Counted from the stretch's first letter, positions 1-12,111 are shown. The stretch is 64,000 bases of DNA from Cryptomeria japonica (GCF_030272615.1 NC_081409.1:616510755-616574754), one strand, 5' to 3'. Notes: generated by a model from the letters alone, not told the origin. Numbers and translations are program-made.

Positions 1-459
1 ACTGGATCAATGAGAACCCCTCATGAGAGTTTGTATTTGATATTACCATGATATACAATGGGCCATTAGGTGCACCAATAGTCTCACTATAATCAAAAGT
101 AATGCATGTCTTTTGGAGGTGTAGGTTTATCAACAAGGTTCACAACATTATTAGATTTTAGAACAAGGTCATTAGGAGAAAAATCAAGATTCAGACTCAA
201 CAACATTGATGGAATGAGAAGATAATGGATAAGTAAAGATTTGGAGGTTTTGACTATGAGGAGATATAGATTTATTCCCTTTTTCATTGGCATCGACTAT
301 ATATAGAGTATTGTTATCAATGAATTATTTGATCTTATTTCTCATCTTGTAACACTTCTTAGTATCACAACCTAGTTGATAGTGATATTGGCTAAAAGCT
401 TTAGGATCATGGTAAGGTAGAAATGGTTTAGAAGTGTCAATTCGCTTGATGGGAGGAAG
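1..459 (-). pseudogene. G0 gag C-terminus / gag-protease junction, degenerate
   Basis: Continues gag on the minus strand. Read across several stops, the conceptual protein near 290-420 has the pattern (PYHDP..FSQYHY..GCDTKKC..MRN.I) found in plant Gypsy polyproteins just before the protease, where a histidine/cysteine zinc-knuckle-like segment is followed by a short conserved helix. A further open stretch at 93-293 has no recognisable domain. No protease, RT or integrase is visible before the edge. Function by family: RNA or capsid binding at the C-terminus of Gag. The reading is broken, so this is not an expressed gene as it stands. Confidence 0.55.
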
Positions 460-1978
460 CTATAACACATTAGAATTCATAAACCTCAATATTATACTAT
501 GCAAAGACTCAGATTGAGGAGTTAATTCTTTTTTAAAGTATTTGGATAAAGGGGCCACACCATATGTTGTGGCTACCACTTGAGTGTTGATGTTGTCATT
601 TATCTTGATGAAACCTTTGTTGAGTTTGAACTTCACAAAAGATTGTTGAAAATTTTCATTCTTATCAAATGGAGCAATTGAAGAGGATGATTCAAGTTGA
701 ATCATTTGAAACTGATAATTACATGAAGCACCACACACAATTTCATAAAGGAAGTAAACTTAAAAAATAAAATATTATCTCTAATGTCCTTTTGTAAATT
801 AGCAATGAAAATTATTTTAACATCACGGTTAGGCACTTGACAAGCGATTTGAGAATGCAAATGCTTTTATCTACCAATAAAATTAGTCACTTTTTCTTTA
901 ACTCCTTACTTAAAATGAATCAAATCAATCAAAGTAATCTTAGGACCAATGTTATTTTGAAATTATTAAATAAAAGTATTAGCAACTTGTTGCAATGAAG
1001 TAATAGAATAAGGAGACAAAGAACAATACCATTGCAAGGCTTTATCTAAAAAGGTTCTAGTAAATAATTTAGCCATAAGTCTTTGGTCATGAGAAAAATC
1101 ACTACACAAAGTTTGAAATATATTCACATGAGTCAAGGGGTCACCTTTTTCATTATATAACTTGAATTGAGGGACTTCCATATGCTTAGGGGAAATCACA
1201 TGGACAATGTCATTAGATAGTGGGTTAACTACATCAAATGTGGTAACATTGAACTTAGATTGAGTTATGGAAGCAATTGATGTTGTAGGGATGTAATAGT
1301 TTGGGCTAATTTATTGATGGTTGCTTCAGTGGATGGATTAAAATTGGACATGTTGGATTGTGATGGAGGAGTAACATTGGTGTATGTAGGTGGAAGTTGA
1401 GAATAAGAAGGTGGAACATTGTGGTATGTTGGTATGGCAGATGGTTGTGAAACAAATGGAAGACTCATAGAAGGAAGTATGTAAGAATATCAATTGATAA
1501 TATTTCCCCCATGACTAACATGTGTAGGATTAACATTTTGTGTGGATTTATTCATGATAGAAGATGTAAATGTAGGCACACTAGGCAAGGATGTAGGCAT
1601 ATGAATGGAATGGTTAACTTGGCTAGTGGGTTGAGAGTAACCAAGGACTTCAACACAAATTTTGATTAGAATAATATTAGTGTCAACAATATGGGCAACA
1701 TCATGCAACAAACCCACACCTACCTTATCACTTTGCACTGTTCTTTTTAATCCTTTGATCAAGGGGATTGCCTCACATTTTAGGTATTGTTGACTCATCC
1801 ATTGTTGAATATTCTCAAATTCATTGCCAGTCTTCTCCAATTGGTCAATAGTAACCCTAGTTAGTGATTCATCCACATCATGAGAAGTATGAAGAGGATG
1901 GGGATAAATGATGTCATTTGCTAGGTTAGAGGAAGCACCAACATTCTCATGGAACAAGTTATCCAGTTGAGGCTCCAT
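460..1978 (-). pseudogene. G0 gag (retrotransposon Gag, capsid region), frameshifted
   Basis: Structural Gag protein of the Gypsy element, expected to build the cytoplasmic virus-like particle. The first ATG is at 1978 and the reading is open to 1490. A Pro/Ser/Tyr/Thr-rich spacer follows at 1265-1468, then the capsid core at 966-1199, with the retrotrans_gag features FKLYNEKGDP near its start and a conserved ALQWYCSL segment ahead of a helix ending in the VANTF motif. A further open piece lies at 460-738. At least three frame breaks or stops separate these blocks, so the gene is dead. Upstream, only 10 bp separate its start from Copia B; the true leader lies at 30697-31460. Class is secure; subfamily is not assigned. 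Confidence 0.7.
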
Positions 1979-1992
1979 ATCCTTAGTGTTTA

Positions 1993-3341
1993 TGATGGAA
2001 ATAGGATAGACAACTAAGAAGGGGGTGAATCAATTGTCACAAATAAACCTACACAACCTGAACTTATTCTTAGATCTAATAATTAAACATGAAAGAATGA
2101 ATCAAAAACACATCATAAACACACATAACACCAATATTTTTGATGTGGAAACCCCATTAGGGGACAAACCAGTGGGAGTGAACCCACAAAAGATATAATA
2201 TGTTAGAAGTATTACAATGGGGAATGTGCATGCATTCAGGCACACTGCCTAGAGCTCACTACTCAAAATAAGAAGGGATACAAGCTAGAGAAGGCTCACT
2301 GCCTTATAAACAATCATAGATTACTTCCAAAAATCATGAACTAAGAAAAAGAATCCTTAATGCTTTGTTACAGTTTCAATTAAGCACATAACAACTTTCA
2401 TTTTCTTCTTCACACTTCTCTGTTTCTGAAAGATCAATACATTATTTGCTCACATACTTACACTCATCTACTTTGCATGCCTCACACAAGATTATTACAT
2501 TTATTTATACATGACATCAGCCTTGGAAAGATCAATAAGGTCGGCTCAACACACATTAAATAATTGCAATGATATAGTTGTTGATCAGATACAAATTATC
2601 ACATGCAGACCAAAGCAATGTCGGTTAAGATATAAAATGGACTCAAATAATCACCTCGAACATGAAACACCTCTAAGAATTATGCCCCGAACATCCACAA
2701 CACGCTACAAGCATCGGGTCGGTCAAGAACATGAAGAACACCAACATACTGAAAGAAATATTCAATTGCAAGATCAACGATCAATTTGGACCACCAATAC
2801 AAAAGGCACATGATCTAGAAACATCCAAAAGCATCATGAATTACCATAACAACATCTACACCAACACAAATTACTAGAATCACTAGTATCTTCATACCGG
2901 ACCTCAAGAACACTAACTGCAATGATTCTCAACCTTGAAAAATCACTTGCGGACCTCCAAACCATGAACCACTTGAATTGAGGACACACTAATGTTCCAA
3001 ACATACCACCAAATCCGCAAAACAAGATATTGCAATGCAGATCAATGTAGATCAAAATACTGTCATAATGACATCACTGAACAACTGAAAAAATCAGACA
3101 CAACATAGATACTCATAACTCAATCAAATCTTCATGTGAACCTCTAAGACTTGAACTAGATCAATTATAGACATTCCTCTAAAAACCCTTTAATCTACAA
3201 ACTTTGATCTTCAACATGCTAAACAAACTATCTCATTGAACTTCACTGCATCACTGTCTCGGATAGAGAAATATGTTGACATCAATGACAACACATATCT
3301 CAAATATCTTTTAAGCACATATTTGCAACATTATTCCAACA
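1993..3341 (-). repeat. Copia B 3' LTR (1349 bp)
   Basis: Long terminal repeat, TG...CA on the minus strand. It matches 13702-14457 plus 30121-30691 along its length, with many substitutions and small indels. The open frame at 2511-2813 lies wholly inside it and is not considered coding. Confidence 0.9.
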
Positions 3342-3356
3342 ATCACCCCCTTTGTC
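3342..3356 (-). promoter_or_regulatory. Copia B polypurine tract
   Basis: GACAAAGGGGGTGAT on the minus strand directly abuts the 3' LTR; this is the expected plus-strand priming site for reverse transcription. Confidence 0.75.
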
Positions 3357-3655
3357 ATTGATGGCAACATATGATGTGAAAAAAAATCAATGACAAAGAA
3401 AAAAATCTCTTCACATGACTTTCTCCCCCAAATCTCTTCACAGTTTTTCACATGACTCTCTCCCCCTTTGACATCAATGGCAAAGGCACATATTTGCAAT
3501 CAAACTCACAAAAATAACTCTCAAAACTGAATTTGAACATCTGACTCACAAAACTAACTACTCCCCCTGAGTAGCAGCCACCAACCATCAATCCAAATTA
3601 TAAGATATGACTATGAAATGCACAGGACTGATGCATACCAAATGCATCTTAGTTA
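3357..3655 (-). other. Copia B 3' untranslated region
   Basis: Lies between the end of the RNase H reading and the polypurine tract. It contains two copies of a CT-rich phrase around 'tctccccc' and 'ttgacatcaatggcaa', but no supported gene. Confidence 0.5.
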
Positions 3656-5303
3656 TGATCAGGAGGGGCAATCACTCCTAACTTCCCTCTAAGATACTCA
3701 AAAGTATCCTTAGGAAAAGGCTTTGTGAAGATGTCTGCAATCTATTCCTTAGTAGACGCATACTCCAATCTGACTTCCTTCTCATTTACCTTTTCTCTTA
3801 AAAAGTGAAACTTGATGGATATATGTTTAGTCTTTGAATGAAACATCAGATTCTTAGAAATGTTAATTGCACTTGAATTATCACAATAAATAGCAATAGG
3901 CTCATCATACACTATTCTGATATATTCCAACATTCGCTTCATCCACATTACCTAAGTATAATTATTTGTAGCAGCAAAATATACTATGCCTCTATAGTAG
4001 ATAGAGAAATAGAATTCTATTTTTTGTTCAACCATGAAACCAATATTTTTCCCAAGAAAAATGCACCACCACTAGTACTCTTTCTATCATCCACATCTCC
4101 TACCCAATCAACATCAGTAAAAGCACTCAAAGTAAAATCATCATCTTTAGGATACCATAGACCAAAATCAATTGTTCCTTTCAAATATCTAAAAAATTCT
4201 TTTGACTACAACATGAGATTCCTTAGGATCAGCTTGAAATCTAGCAACAAGACAAACCGTGTTCATGATATCAGGTCTTGTCTGAGTCAAATAGATAAAT
4301 CCACCAATCATAGATCTATAACTAGTCTGAATTACCTTAGGGGAATCATCATATTTAGTCAACTTACATATGGTCACCATAGGAGTACCAAATGGCTTTG
4401 AATCTTCCAAACCAAACTTTTTCAACAATTCTTTTACATACTTGGACTGAGATATAGAGATCCCTTTTTCTGACTGAGTGATTTGCAATCCCAAAGAGAA
4501 TTTTATCTCTCCAATTATAGACATTTCAAATTCATTCTACATTTCATTAGCAAACGTTTTGCACAAACTTTCATTCCCTCCAAAAATAATATCATCAACA
4601 AAAACTTCAACAATCATAATGTTATCATGATCAATCTTGAAGTACAGATTACTATCAATAGTAACTTTGGTAAATCCTAGCTTCAACAGATACTTATCCA
4701 ATCTAGTTTACCATTCTCTTGGGGCTTGCTTCAGTCCATACAAATCTTTCTTCAACTAGTAAACCATATCTCTGTGATCAGTCAATTGAAATCCATCTAG
4801 TTGCTCAATGTAAACCTCTTCTTCTAATTCACCATTCAGAAATGTTGACTTGACATCCATCTGAAAGACTTTGAAATCCTTGTAAGCAACAAAGGAAAGA
4901 AATAATCTTACAGCTTCAATCCTTTCCATAAGGGAAAAAGTTTCTTCAAAATCAATTCCTTCCATTTGTGAATATCCTTTGCAAATAAGTCTTTCTTTGT
5001 TTCTAACAACTTCACCTTGCTCATTTAATTTTTTCTTAAAGACCCATTTGGTTCCAATTACATTTTTGTCCTTAGGTCTGCGAATAAGATTCCATATATT
5101 ATTCTTTTCAATCTGCATCAATTCTTCTTCCATTGCTTTTACCCAATGTTCATCTTTACAAGCTTCATTAACATCCTTAGGTTCAGTCTTTGAATTCAAA
5201 CAATACTTAACTTGATCTTCAATGATTCTTCTTCTTGTTTGAACACCTTTATTTCTATGTCCTATGATCCAATTTTTCAGAATGATTCAACCTTAAATAC
5301 CTG
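3656..5303 (-). pseudogene. Copia B reverse transcriptase and RNase H, degenerate
   Basis: C-terminal half of the Copia polyprotein: copies RNA into DNA and removes the RNA strand. On the minus strand the RT begins near 5199 with the conserved WVKAMEEEL and IGTKWVFKKK segments, then QMDVKSTFLNG, LYGLKQAP and a VDDI catalytic motif near 4620. It continues through SIIGEIKFSLGLQI and the TRPDIM region (4189-4524). RNase H follows, with DWVGDVDDRKST near 4110 and SKTKHI (3742-3948), ending with the ADIFTKPF tail near 3690. There are several stops and frame breaks. The 5' end is cut by Copia A at 5304-5308. Catalytic Asp residues of RT appear retained. Confidence 0.85.
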
Positions 5304-5308
5304 GTAGT

Positions 5309-5677
5309 TGTTAAGGATATAGCTTCATTCAGATTGAAGCACGTAATATATAACGACATTGAATGAAGGGTCATGTCCCCATAGGGTCATGACTCTACTT
5401 GGCATAAGCCACGTAGAAGTCATTCCCCTACATGGACATGACTCTTCATCCTTTTATTTATAGGCATCAACACTTGTTGTGAACTAAAACCAATAACTGT
5501 GGTAGTTTCACGAACTAGCAAGCTGTCGATATTATCATAGAAGATTCATAGTTAGAGTTATATATATACACACATCGGAGGTAAAACATATTCATTGCAG
5601 TGATCTTATTAAAGTCTATCCTCACTATATTTTACCAGACTATTGTATTCTCTATCTCTGATCTAAATTCCTTAACA
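5309..5677 (+). repeat. Copia A 5' LTR (369 bp)
   Basis: Starts TGTTAAGGATAT and ends CCTTAACA. Nearly identical to 10752-11132. Should carry the element's promoter and transcription start; a short TA-rich tract at about 5560-5570 is expanded in the other copy. Confidence 0.95.
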
Positions 5678-5690
5678 TGGTATCAGAGCC
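5678..5690 (+). promoter_or_regulatory. Copia A primer-binding site (tRNA-iMet type)
   Basis: TGGTATCAGAGCC immediately follows the 5' LTR. It is the standard plant Copia sequence complementary to the 3' end of initiator methionine tRNA. Confidence 0.95.
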
Positions 5691-5779
5691 ACATTGGTAG
5701 AGAAATAATAAAATAGTGACACCTCTTTTCTAAAAAAAAATTTAGACTTGCACTCAGAATCAAAGGAAAAACAATCATA

Positions 5780-6540
5780 GTGAACAGTGTTAGAGTGGAG
5801 GATAGACTCGAAGGCACATCCAAGTTCATCTCATGGAGAATTTGAATAACAACAATTCTTCAAGAACTCGGAATAGATGCATACATAGAAGAAGATACTA
5901 AGATTCCCGAAGACGAGCCAAAGAAAACAACTTGGAAAAGACACAACAACAAGGCTAAGAAAATCATAATTGATGCTATTAAAGATCACATTCTCCCAAC
6001 CATCTCAAAACTAAATACAACTTATGATATGTTCAAGACCATTCAAAACTCATATGAAATAAATAATGCAAGCAGATTGCTCACTTTAAAACAACAATTA
6101 ATGCATATCTACATAAACAAAGGAGAAACAATCACATCCTATTTCATGAGGATTTCAGAATCAAAAGACCAATTGTCAACTATTGGGAATAATGTAGATG
6201 ATATGGAGCTATCTCTAATATCACTTAAGGGATTACCATCTAGTTGGGATCCTTTATTCAAGGCATTAGTGCTTGTCCGACACTACCAAAATTTGATCAA
6301 CTCAAGAATGATTGTACTCAAGAAGAATCTCGACTAATCACAAGAGGATTGGGTCCAAACAAAGGGGAAGAAATTCAAGCACTACATACTAACACAGCAA
6401 CAAAGGGAAGAAAAGGAAGTTCAAATGGAAGAGAGGAAATAATCACAAAAGCAAAGACTTCTCCAAGATTCAATGCTACAAGTGTGATAAATTTGGACAC
6501 ACTCACAGGTTCTGCCCAGAAAGAAAGAAAGCTCAAGCAA
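5780..6540 (+). pseudogene. Copia A gag (UBN2-type) with CCHC zinc knuckle
   Basis: Structural Gag of a Copia element. The conceptual protein around 5840-6337 has the UBN2 pattern: a W..ELGIDAYIEED-like N-terminus, TTYDMFKTIQNSYE, LLTLKQQLMHIYI, and the SLISLKGLPSSWD segment. A frame break near 6330 precedes a charged linker and a zinc knuckle at 6474-6515 with C-X2-C-X4-H-X4-C spacing, which binds nucleic acid. There are in-frame stops near 5845 and later, and no clear ATG before 5832. It belongs to the same polyprotein as the downstream pol domains. Confidence 0.8.
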
Positions 6541-8149
6541 CCATAGCTGAAGTCAAGGAAGTAGAGAATCCTCTATTTTTCTTAGCCTTATCAAGCAAAC
6601 TAAACTCAGACAAACATATGTGGATAATTGACAGTGGAGCATCTCGACACATAACCAGTTTTAGAGATCAATTTGAAACTTTTGAAGGCCACTCAACTGA
6701 AGAAGTTACAATAGGAGACAATTCTACCTATCCAGTGAAAGGAATTGGGACCTGCTCAATTCAATTAAGAACATGAGTTACATTACAATTGAAAGATGTT
6801 CTCTTTGTACCAGGTATCAAAAGGAATTTGGTCTCTATTTCAGGATTAGTTGATCAAGGATATTGTGTCACCTTCCATGAAGATAAAGTTCTACTCTGGC
6901 CTAAAAACTCTAACATAAAGAATGCTATTCCTATAGGATCTAGAGATGGTAGTTTATACAAATTATTTAATACTAAAAAACAAGCACTAAATCATGAAGT
7001 ATCAAACTCTAATGAAATTTGGCATAGAAGATTAGGACATCTTCGATTTAGTGTCGTACCTTCTATAGGAAAAATTACCATAAGATTACCCAATCTAAAA
7101 TCTAATCATGTTGGAACTTGTAAAGGATGTGCTCTAGGGAAGAACTCAAAAGGGTCCTTTCCCTCAAGTGAACACAAATCAAAAGTTGTACTAGAACTTG
7201 TCCACACTGATTTGTGTGGTCCAATGTCATTACCATCACTAGGAGGATTCTTGTATTACGTGATATTTGTTGATGATTACTCTAGGAAAACTTGGATCTA
7301 TTTCATAAAACTCAAAGAATTAAATGAATTGTTATTGAAATTTAAATAATTTAAGTCCCTAGTGGAAAATCAAACTGGGAAGAAAATAAAGACTCTAAGA
7401 TCAGATAATGGGGATGAATATATCTCTAAAAATTTTAAAAGAATTCTGCATTTCTGTTGGGATTAAGAGGGAGTGTATTGTACCTTATAATCCTCAACAA
7501 AATGGAGTTGCAAAAAGAAAAAATAGAACCATCATCGAAGTTGCTAAAGCCATGATGCATGATCAAAATCTACATATCTCATTTTGGGTTGAAGCCTCAA
7601 ATACAATTGTGTACATTCAAAACAGATGCCCTCATTCAATCCTACAGAATATAACACCTAAAGAAGCCTTTACAGGAAATAAACCAAATTTAAGCCATCT
7701 AAGAATCTTTGGTTGCCACTTGTATATTCATGTTCCTAAAGAAAAGAGAACCAAACTAAAACCCTTCGGGAAGAAAGGCATATTTGTTGGCTATAGTGAA
7801 ACCACTAAAGGATAAAGAGTCTATATTTGAGGATGAAGATATATTGAAATCAATAGAGATGTCAAATTTGAAGAAGATGCTTCTTATAAAATATCTTTAA
7901 GTGCAGAAGATGATCTAACCACAGAATCGTATGAAAATCTTACAATTGAAAATTAGAGGGAGAATAGCATATAAAATCATGAACTTCAATCACCTAATTT
8001 CAAGAATGCTGAAAATCCTAACAACAAGAAAAGACCACTATGGGCAAGAAAGATGATTGAAGAAAATAATGTGGAACCCGATGAAATCTTCAAAGAGAAT
8101 AAGAAAACAAGAAGTCAATCATGCTATGTTGCACTCATGACCGAACTTA
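6516..8149 (+). pseudogene. Copia A protease and integrase, broken
   Basis: The protease, with a DSGAS active-site motif at about 6630-6645, is followed by the GAG-pre-integrase zinc-binding segment (WHRRLGHL near 7020 and CKGCALGK near 7120) and the integrase core. HTDLCGP near 7203 supplies the first catalytic Asp, and RSDNG near 7402 the second. The usual glutamate in the NGV.ERKN motif is replaced by lysine (NGVAKRKN near 7505-7528), so the DDE triad is incomplete. A frame break near 7408 and stops at about 6775, 7347 and 7813 also interrupt it. The GKKGIFVGY motif near 7770 closes the domain. Family role: cleaves the polyprotein and inserts the cDNA. Confidence 0.9.
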
Positions 8150-10140
8150 CAAAATCTGAACCATCAAATGTTGAAGAGGCTTTAACATGTCAAGCTTAGA
8201 AAGATGCAATGATTGAGGAATACCAATCTATCTTAAAAAATGATGTTTGGGACATTGTACCTAGACCAAAAGACAAATCTGTGAGATTTTGCCAAGATCA
8301 AGGGCACAATGAAAAGTATAAAAGAGAGACAAAAGAATGACAAGAACAAACTGTATTCTCATCAATATGCAAATGATCAACTGGACTAACCAATACAATT
8401 AATATGGGCCTTCTTATATAGGCAAGGCCATATGGGTGTATGAGCACACAATCATGACATGTGGCTCAATGAGAAACAAGGGTAGGTAAGAAATACTAGG
8501 GGTAGATAGGAGAAATAATATAATATTCCACAAGAGGTGGATGACCCACCAAATGTGGAGTGTAACAGCAAAATAAGACCACAAAAGGTGGAATTTCTCC
8601 TTCAAGCTATATCCCTATGTGCACACTTCCCTAAGTGTCTCAAATCCAAACTACGAAGAGATGCATTATCCTAAGTTAACTTAAGTAAAGTGTAATAATA
8701 TCCATAATGAATATTTGTTTACACCAACAAAATCAGTTGTCTCATCAAAGTGGTTATTCAAAATCAAATATGCACCAGATGGTAGTATTGAAAAACACAA
8801 AGCTAGATTCATTGCCAGGGGGTTCTCTCAAAAGGCTAGAATTGATTACGAAGAGACATTTGCTCCAGTTGCCCAATATACTTATGTAAGAACCATCATT
8901 GCCATTGCAGCTTCCAAAGGGTGGAAGATACACCAAATGGATGTGAAGACTGCATTTTTGAATGGTGTTATTGAGGAATAAGAATATATAGAACAACCTA
9001 AAGGATTTTCTACACATGATAGAAATCTCTATGTGTGTAGACTAAAAAAAACTCTCTACGGCCTTAAGCAAGCTCCCAAGGCATGGTACGGAAGGATAGA
9101 TAGTTATCTCTCCAAACTAGGATATTCCAAAAATGAAGCAGACTCTAACATATACTTCAAAATATCAGATGGTGAGATGTTAATACTTGTTCTCTATGTT
9201 GATGACTTGTTGATAACAGGAGAAGATCACCTCATTGCAAAATGCAAACAAGATCTTGTGGTTGAATTCGATATGAAGGATCTAGGTCTACTGCAGTATT
9301 TTCTAGGCCTAGAAGTATGGCAAAAAGAGAATTATATTTTCCTAAATCAAGGAAAATACACCACTGCTATCCTGACTAGATTTGGTATGATAGATTGTAA
9401 GCCTATATCCATTCCAATGGAAACAAATCTTCATAAGCTCAAAAGTGAAGCAACAGATTCATGACCTACAGATCCTACATAATATAGACAAATTATTGGA
9501 TCTCTTATGTATCTGGTAAACACTCACCCTGATATTTTTTATGCTACCAATGTGTTAAGTCATTTCATGTGCGAACCTAAGAAGATTCACCTATTTCCTG
9601 CTAAGCATATTCTAAGATACTTGTGTGGTACTATTGGACTTGGCCTGAAGTATAAAAATGTTGAGATACAACTCCAAGGGTATTCTGATTCCGACTGGGC
9701 AGGAAGTTCCATTGATCATAAAAGTACAACGGGGTGTTGCTTTAGTCTTGGATTGGCTATGATATCCTAGTTTAGTAGAAAATAGTCACTAGTTGCTCAG
9801 AGTTCCAATGCAACCGAATATATGGTTGCCTCCATGGGAGAACTTGAGGCAATATGGTTAAGGAAATTGCTAGTTGGACTATTTGGGAAGCCCCTAAACC
9901 CCATTGTGATTCACTATGATAATCAAAGTTGCATCAAACTTTCTATAAATCTAATTTGTTTATAATCGATCCAAGCATATAGAAATCCCATACCATTACA
10001 TAAGAGATATGGTAGACAAATATGTTATCAAATTGACCCGCATCAGCACTGAAGAGCAAAGTGCCGATATATTCACCAAACCTCTTGCAATGTTGAAAGT
10101 GGAGTACTTTAGAGGTAAACTTGGTATGACTAAATTATAA
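8150..10140 (+). pseudogene. Copia A reverse transcriptase and RNase H, split by a solo LTR
   Basis: RT starts near 8160 and is cut at 8279 by a 450-bp solo LTR; the reading resumes at 8730 in the same frame once the insertion and one target copy are set aside. After the break come KARFIARG (near 8798), HQMDVKTAFLNG (near 8932), LKKTLYGLKQAP (near 9040), the catalytic YVDDLLITG (near 9197) and DMKDLGLLQYFLGLEV (near 9273). RNase H follows with [15 protein letters not shown] near 9690 and the KYGRQI / ADIFTKP-like tail, out of frame, near 9990-10080. Stops occur at about 8979, 9462, 9480, 9768 and 9784. The RT catalytic Asp pair is intact. Confidence 0.9.
8280..8729 (-). mobile_element. Solo LTR (450 bp) inside Copia A RT
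   Basis: Flanked by a perfect target duplication AAATC at 8275-8279 and 8730-8734. On the minus strand it starts TGTTGGTGTAAAC and ends AAATCTCACA, the TG...CA form of an LTR. A TATATAAG box lies at about 8409-8422 on the minus strand. No internal region is left, as expected after recombination between two LTRs. Parent family not seen elsewhere in the window. Confidence 0.85.
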
Positions 10141-10742
10141 TGGAGATTTCTTATATTAATCTTAATCATATGTAATTGATATATTCATGAATATCTTGAA
10201 TGCAATATTGCATGTATGTGTTATGTCATGAAAGGTCAAGATCTTTCATGTGATGTAAGTGTAAGATTGCTATTGTAAGGTGACAACTTTCACAATAGCC
10301 TGATCTGTTATCAAGATTGACTACATTAAGTTGTTGTCCCAGAATGTGCCGGAAATCTTGATACTAAATTTTCTATGATGCGTTATTGAATTGTTATCAT
10401 TAAATGATTGTTCCGAAATATGTCGTAAATTGTGATAACAATCATATCATGATTGACTACATTAATTTGTTGTCCCGAAATGTGTCGTATATTATGATAC
10501 TAAAATTATTTCACCTGTGATAATGACAATGTTACAATTGTCACTAGAATCAAGGTTGTAATCTAATAAGACTTGAAGTAGTTGTTGTCTCGGAGTGCTG
10601 GATATCAGATCATTCATATCTCTCTGAGATATGAAGTATTTCACTAGTAAGTGTTACTGAGTGAATGATCATGTCAAATGAATGTGTATATCTAGAATGT
10701 TGTTCCTTAAAACTTAATTATGAAATTCAATCCTCTTTTTCT
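10141..10742 (+). other. Copia A 3' untranslated region with degenerate internal repeats
   Basis: Between the RNase H end and the polypurine tract. A phrase close to TTGTTGTCCCGAAATGTG followed by GTAAATTGTGATAC occurs at 10331-10364, 10408-10439 (shorter), 10467-10500 and, more decayed, 10582-10611. No gene is seen. Confidence 0.7.
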
Positions 10743-10751
10743 AAGAGGGAG
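10743..10751 (+). promoter_or_regulatory. Copia A polypurine tract
   Basis: AAGAGGGAG directly abuts the 3' LTR start at 10752. Confidence 0.9.
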
Positions 10752-11132
10752 TGTTAAGGATATAGCTTCATTCAGATTGAAGCAAGTAATATATAACGAC
10801 ATTGAACGAAGGTTCATGTCCCCGTAGGGTCATGACTCTACTTGGCATAAGCCATGTAGAAGTCATGCCCCTATGTGGACATGACTCTTCATCCTTTTAT
10901 TTATAGGCATCAACACTTGCTGTGAACTAAAACCAATAACCATGGCAGTTTCACGAACCAACAAGCTGACGATATTATCATAGAAGATTAATAGTTAGAG
11001 TTATATATATATATATATATATACACACATCGAAGGTAAAACATATTCATTGCAGTGATCTTATTAATGTCTATCCTCACTACATATTACTAGACTATTG
11101 TATTCTCTATCTCTGATCTAAATTCCTTAACA
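10752..11132 (+). repeat. Copia A 3' LTR (381 bp)
   Basis: Copy of 5309-5677 with an expanded TA run near 11010-11022, which accounts for the length difference. Confidence 0.95.
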
Positions 11133-12110
11133 GAAGTCTTAGTATTTTCTTGAATTCCAGACTCTTGTGTCTTTTCTTTAGTACTTGCACTAGTTCCTTC
11201 TCCTTGGGGCACTGGATTTACCGGAATGATCTGAACTCGATTCTGATTTTGAAGTTTCTTCCCATTATTTGTACTATAATTTTGATCATCTAAATCATAT
11301 CTGTAAGATCTAAATTATCTCTCATTTCTTTCATCAACCCTGACATTTTCACTCTCAACTATCTTTCTCATACTCTTACTATCACACTAGTATGCCTTGC
11401 TTTTTGTAGGATAACCAAGAAATATTCCTTCATCACATCTAGCATCAAACTTTCCTAGATCTTCATCCTTCTTGATATAACATTTACTTCCAAAACTTCT
11501 AAAATATTTAACAGTAGGAGCATGATCAAACCATAGCTCATAAGGAGTCTTACCGGGATAACCCTGATATGCACTGGGTTAAGAGTGTAAACAATGGTAG
11601 TCACAACTTCTCTCCAGTAGTCATGTGAAATATTTCCCTCCAACATAATGGTTCTAGTAGCTTCTTGAATGGTTTTGTTCTTCCTCTCCATAACTCTATT
11701 TTGTTGAGGGGTTCTCGGAGCAAACAACTGTCTTCTTATCCCATGTTCCTCATAAAATGCATTGAACTCACTGTAAGTGAATCCACCACCTTTGTTGAAT
11801 CTTAGACACTTCATCTTCAAACCTATCTCTATCTCAATCATAGCCTTGAAAATCTTTAATTTGTCTAAAGCTTCAAACTTCCCCCTCAAGAAAGTAACCC
11901 ACATCATCCTAGAATAATCATTAATTAGCAACATGAAATATTTGTCTCCTTGCAAAATCCTAACTCTAGAAGGACCACACAAATCAGTATGCATGAGATC
12001 CAACAATCTATTTGAACAATATTGTTTTCTCTAAAAGGTAACTATGGTCTGTTTTCCTAGATGACATTCCTTGCACATAGGGTTAGTAGGTTTCATCAAC
12101 TTAGGAATAT
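11133..12110 (-). pseudogene. Copia B integrase and linker, catalytic Asp lost
   Basis: Minus-strand integrase core at 11455-12006: HTDLCGP near 11985 gives the first catalytic Asp, and the segment that normally reads SDNGGEF is FNKGGGF (near 11790-11810), so the second catalytic Asp is replaced. The glutamate of the NRVMERKN motif near 11680 is present. Downstream, 11133-11454 is the variable Ser/Thr/Gln-rich linker to RT, with a GIFLGY-like start near 11425, into which Copia A inserted. Stops and a frame break near 11580 are present. This copy cannot encode an active integrase as it stands. Confidence 0.85.
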
Positions 12111-12111
12111 C

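Larger units (their letters stand above)
5309..11132 (+). mobile_element. Ty1/Copia element A, full length, with nested solo LTR
   Basis: Plus-strand Copia retrotransposon with LTRs at 5309-5677 and 10752-11132, a primer-binding site complementary to initiator tRNA-Met, and a polypurine tract. Target duplication is GTAGT (5304-5308) against GAAGT (11133-11137), one mismatch. It lies in the integrase-RT linker of Copia B, in opposite orientation. The LTRs differ by roughly twenty substitutions by eye plus a longer TA run in the 3' copy, so it is younger than B, whose LTRs are more diverged. Coding parts are gag, protease, integrase, RT and RNase H, all damaged. Confidence 0.95.

Noticed and set aside
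2511-2813. 100-codon plus-strand frame
   Set aside because: Lies entirely in the Copia B 3' LTR, and the matching LTR copy does not keep it open.
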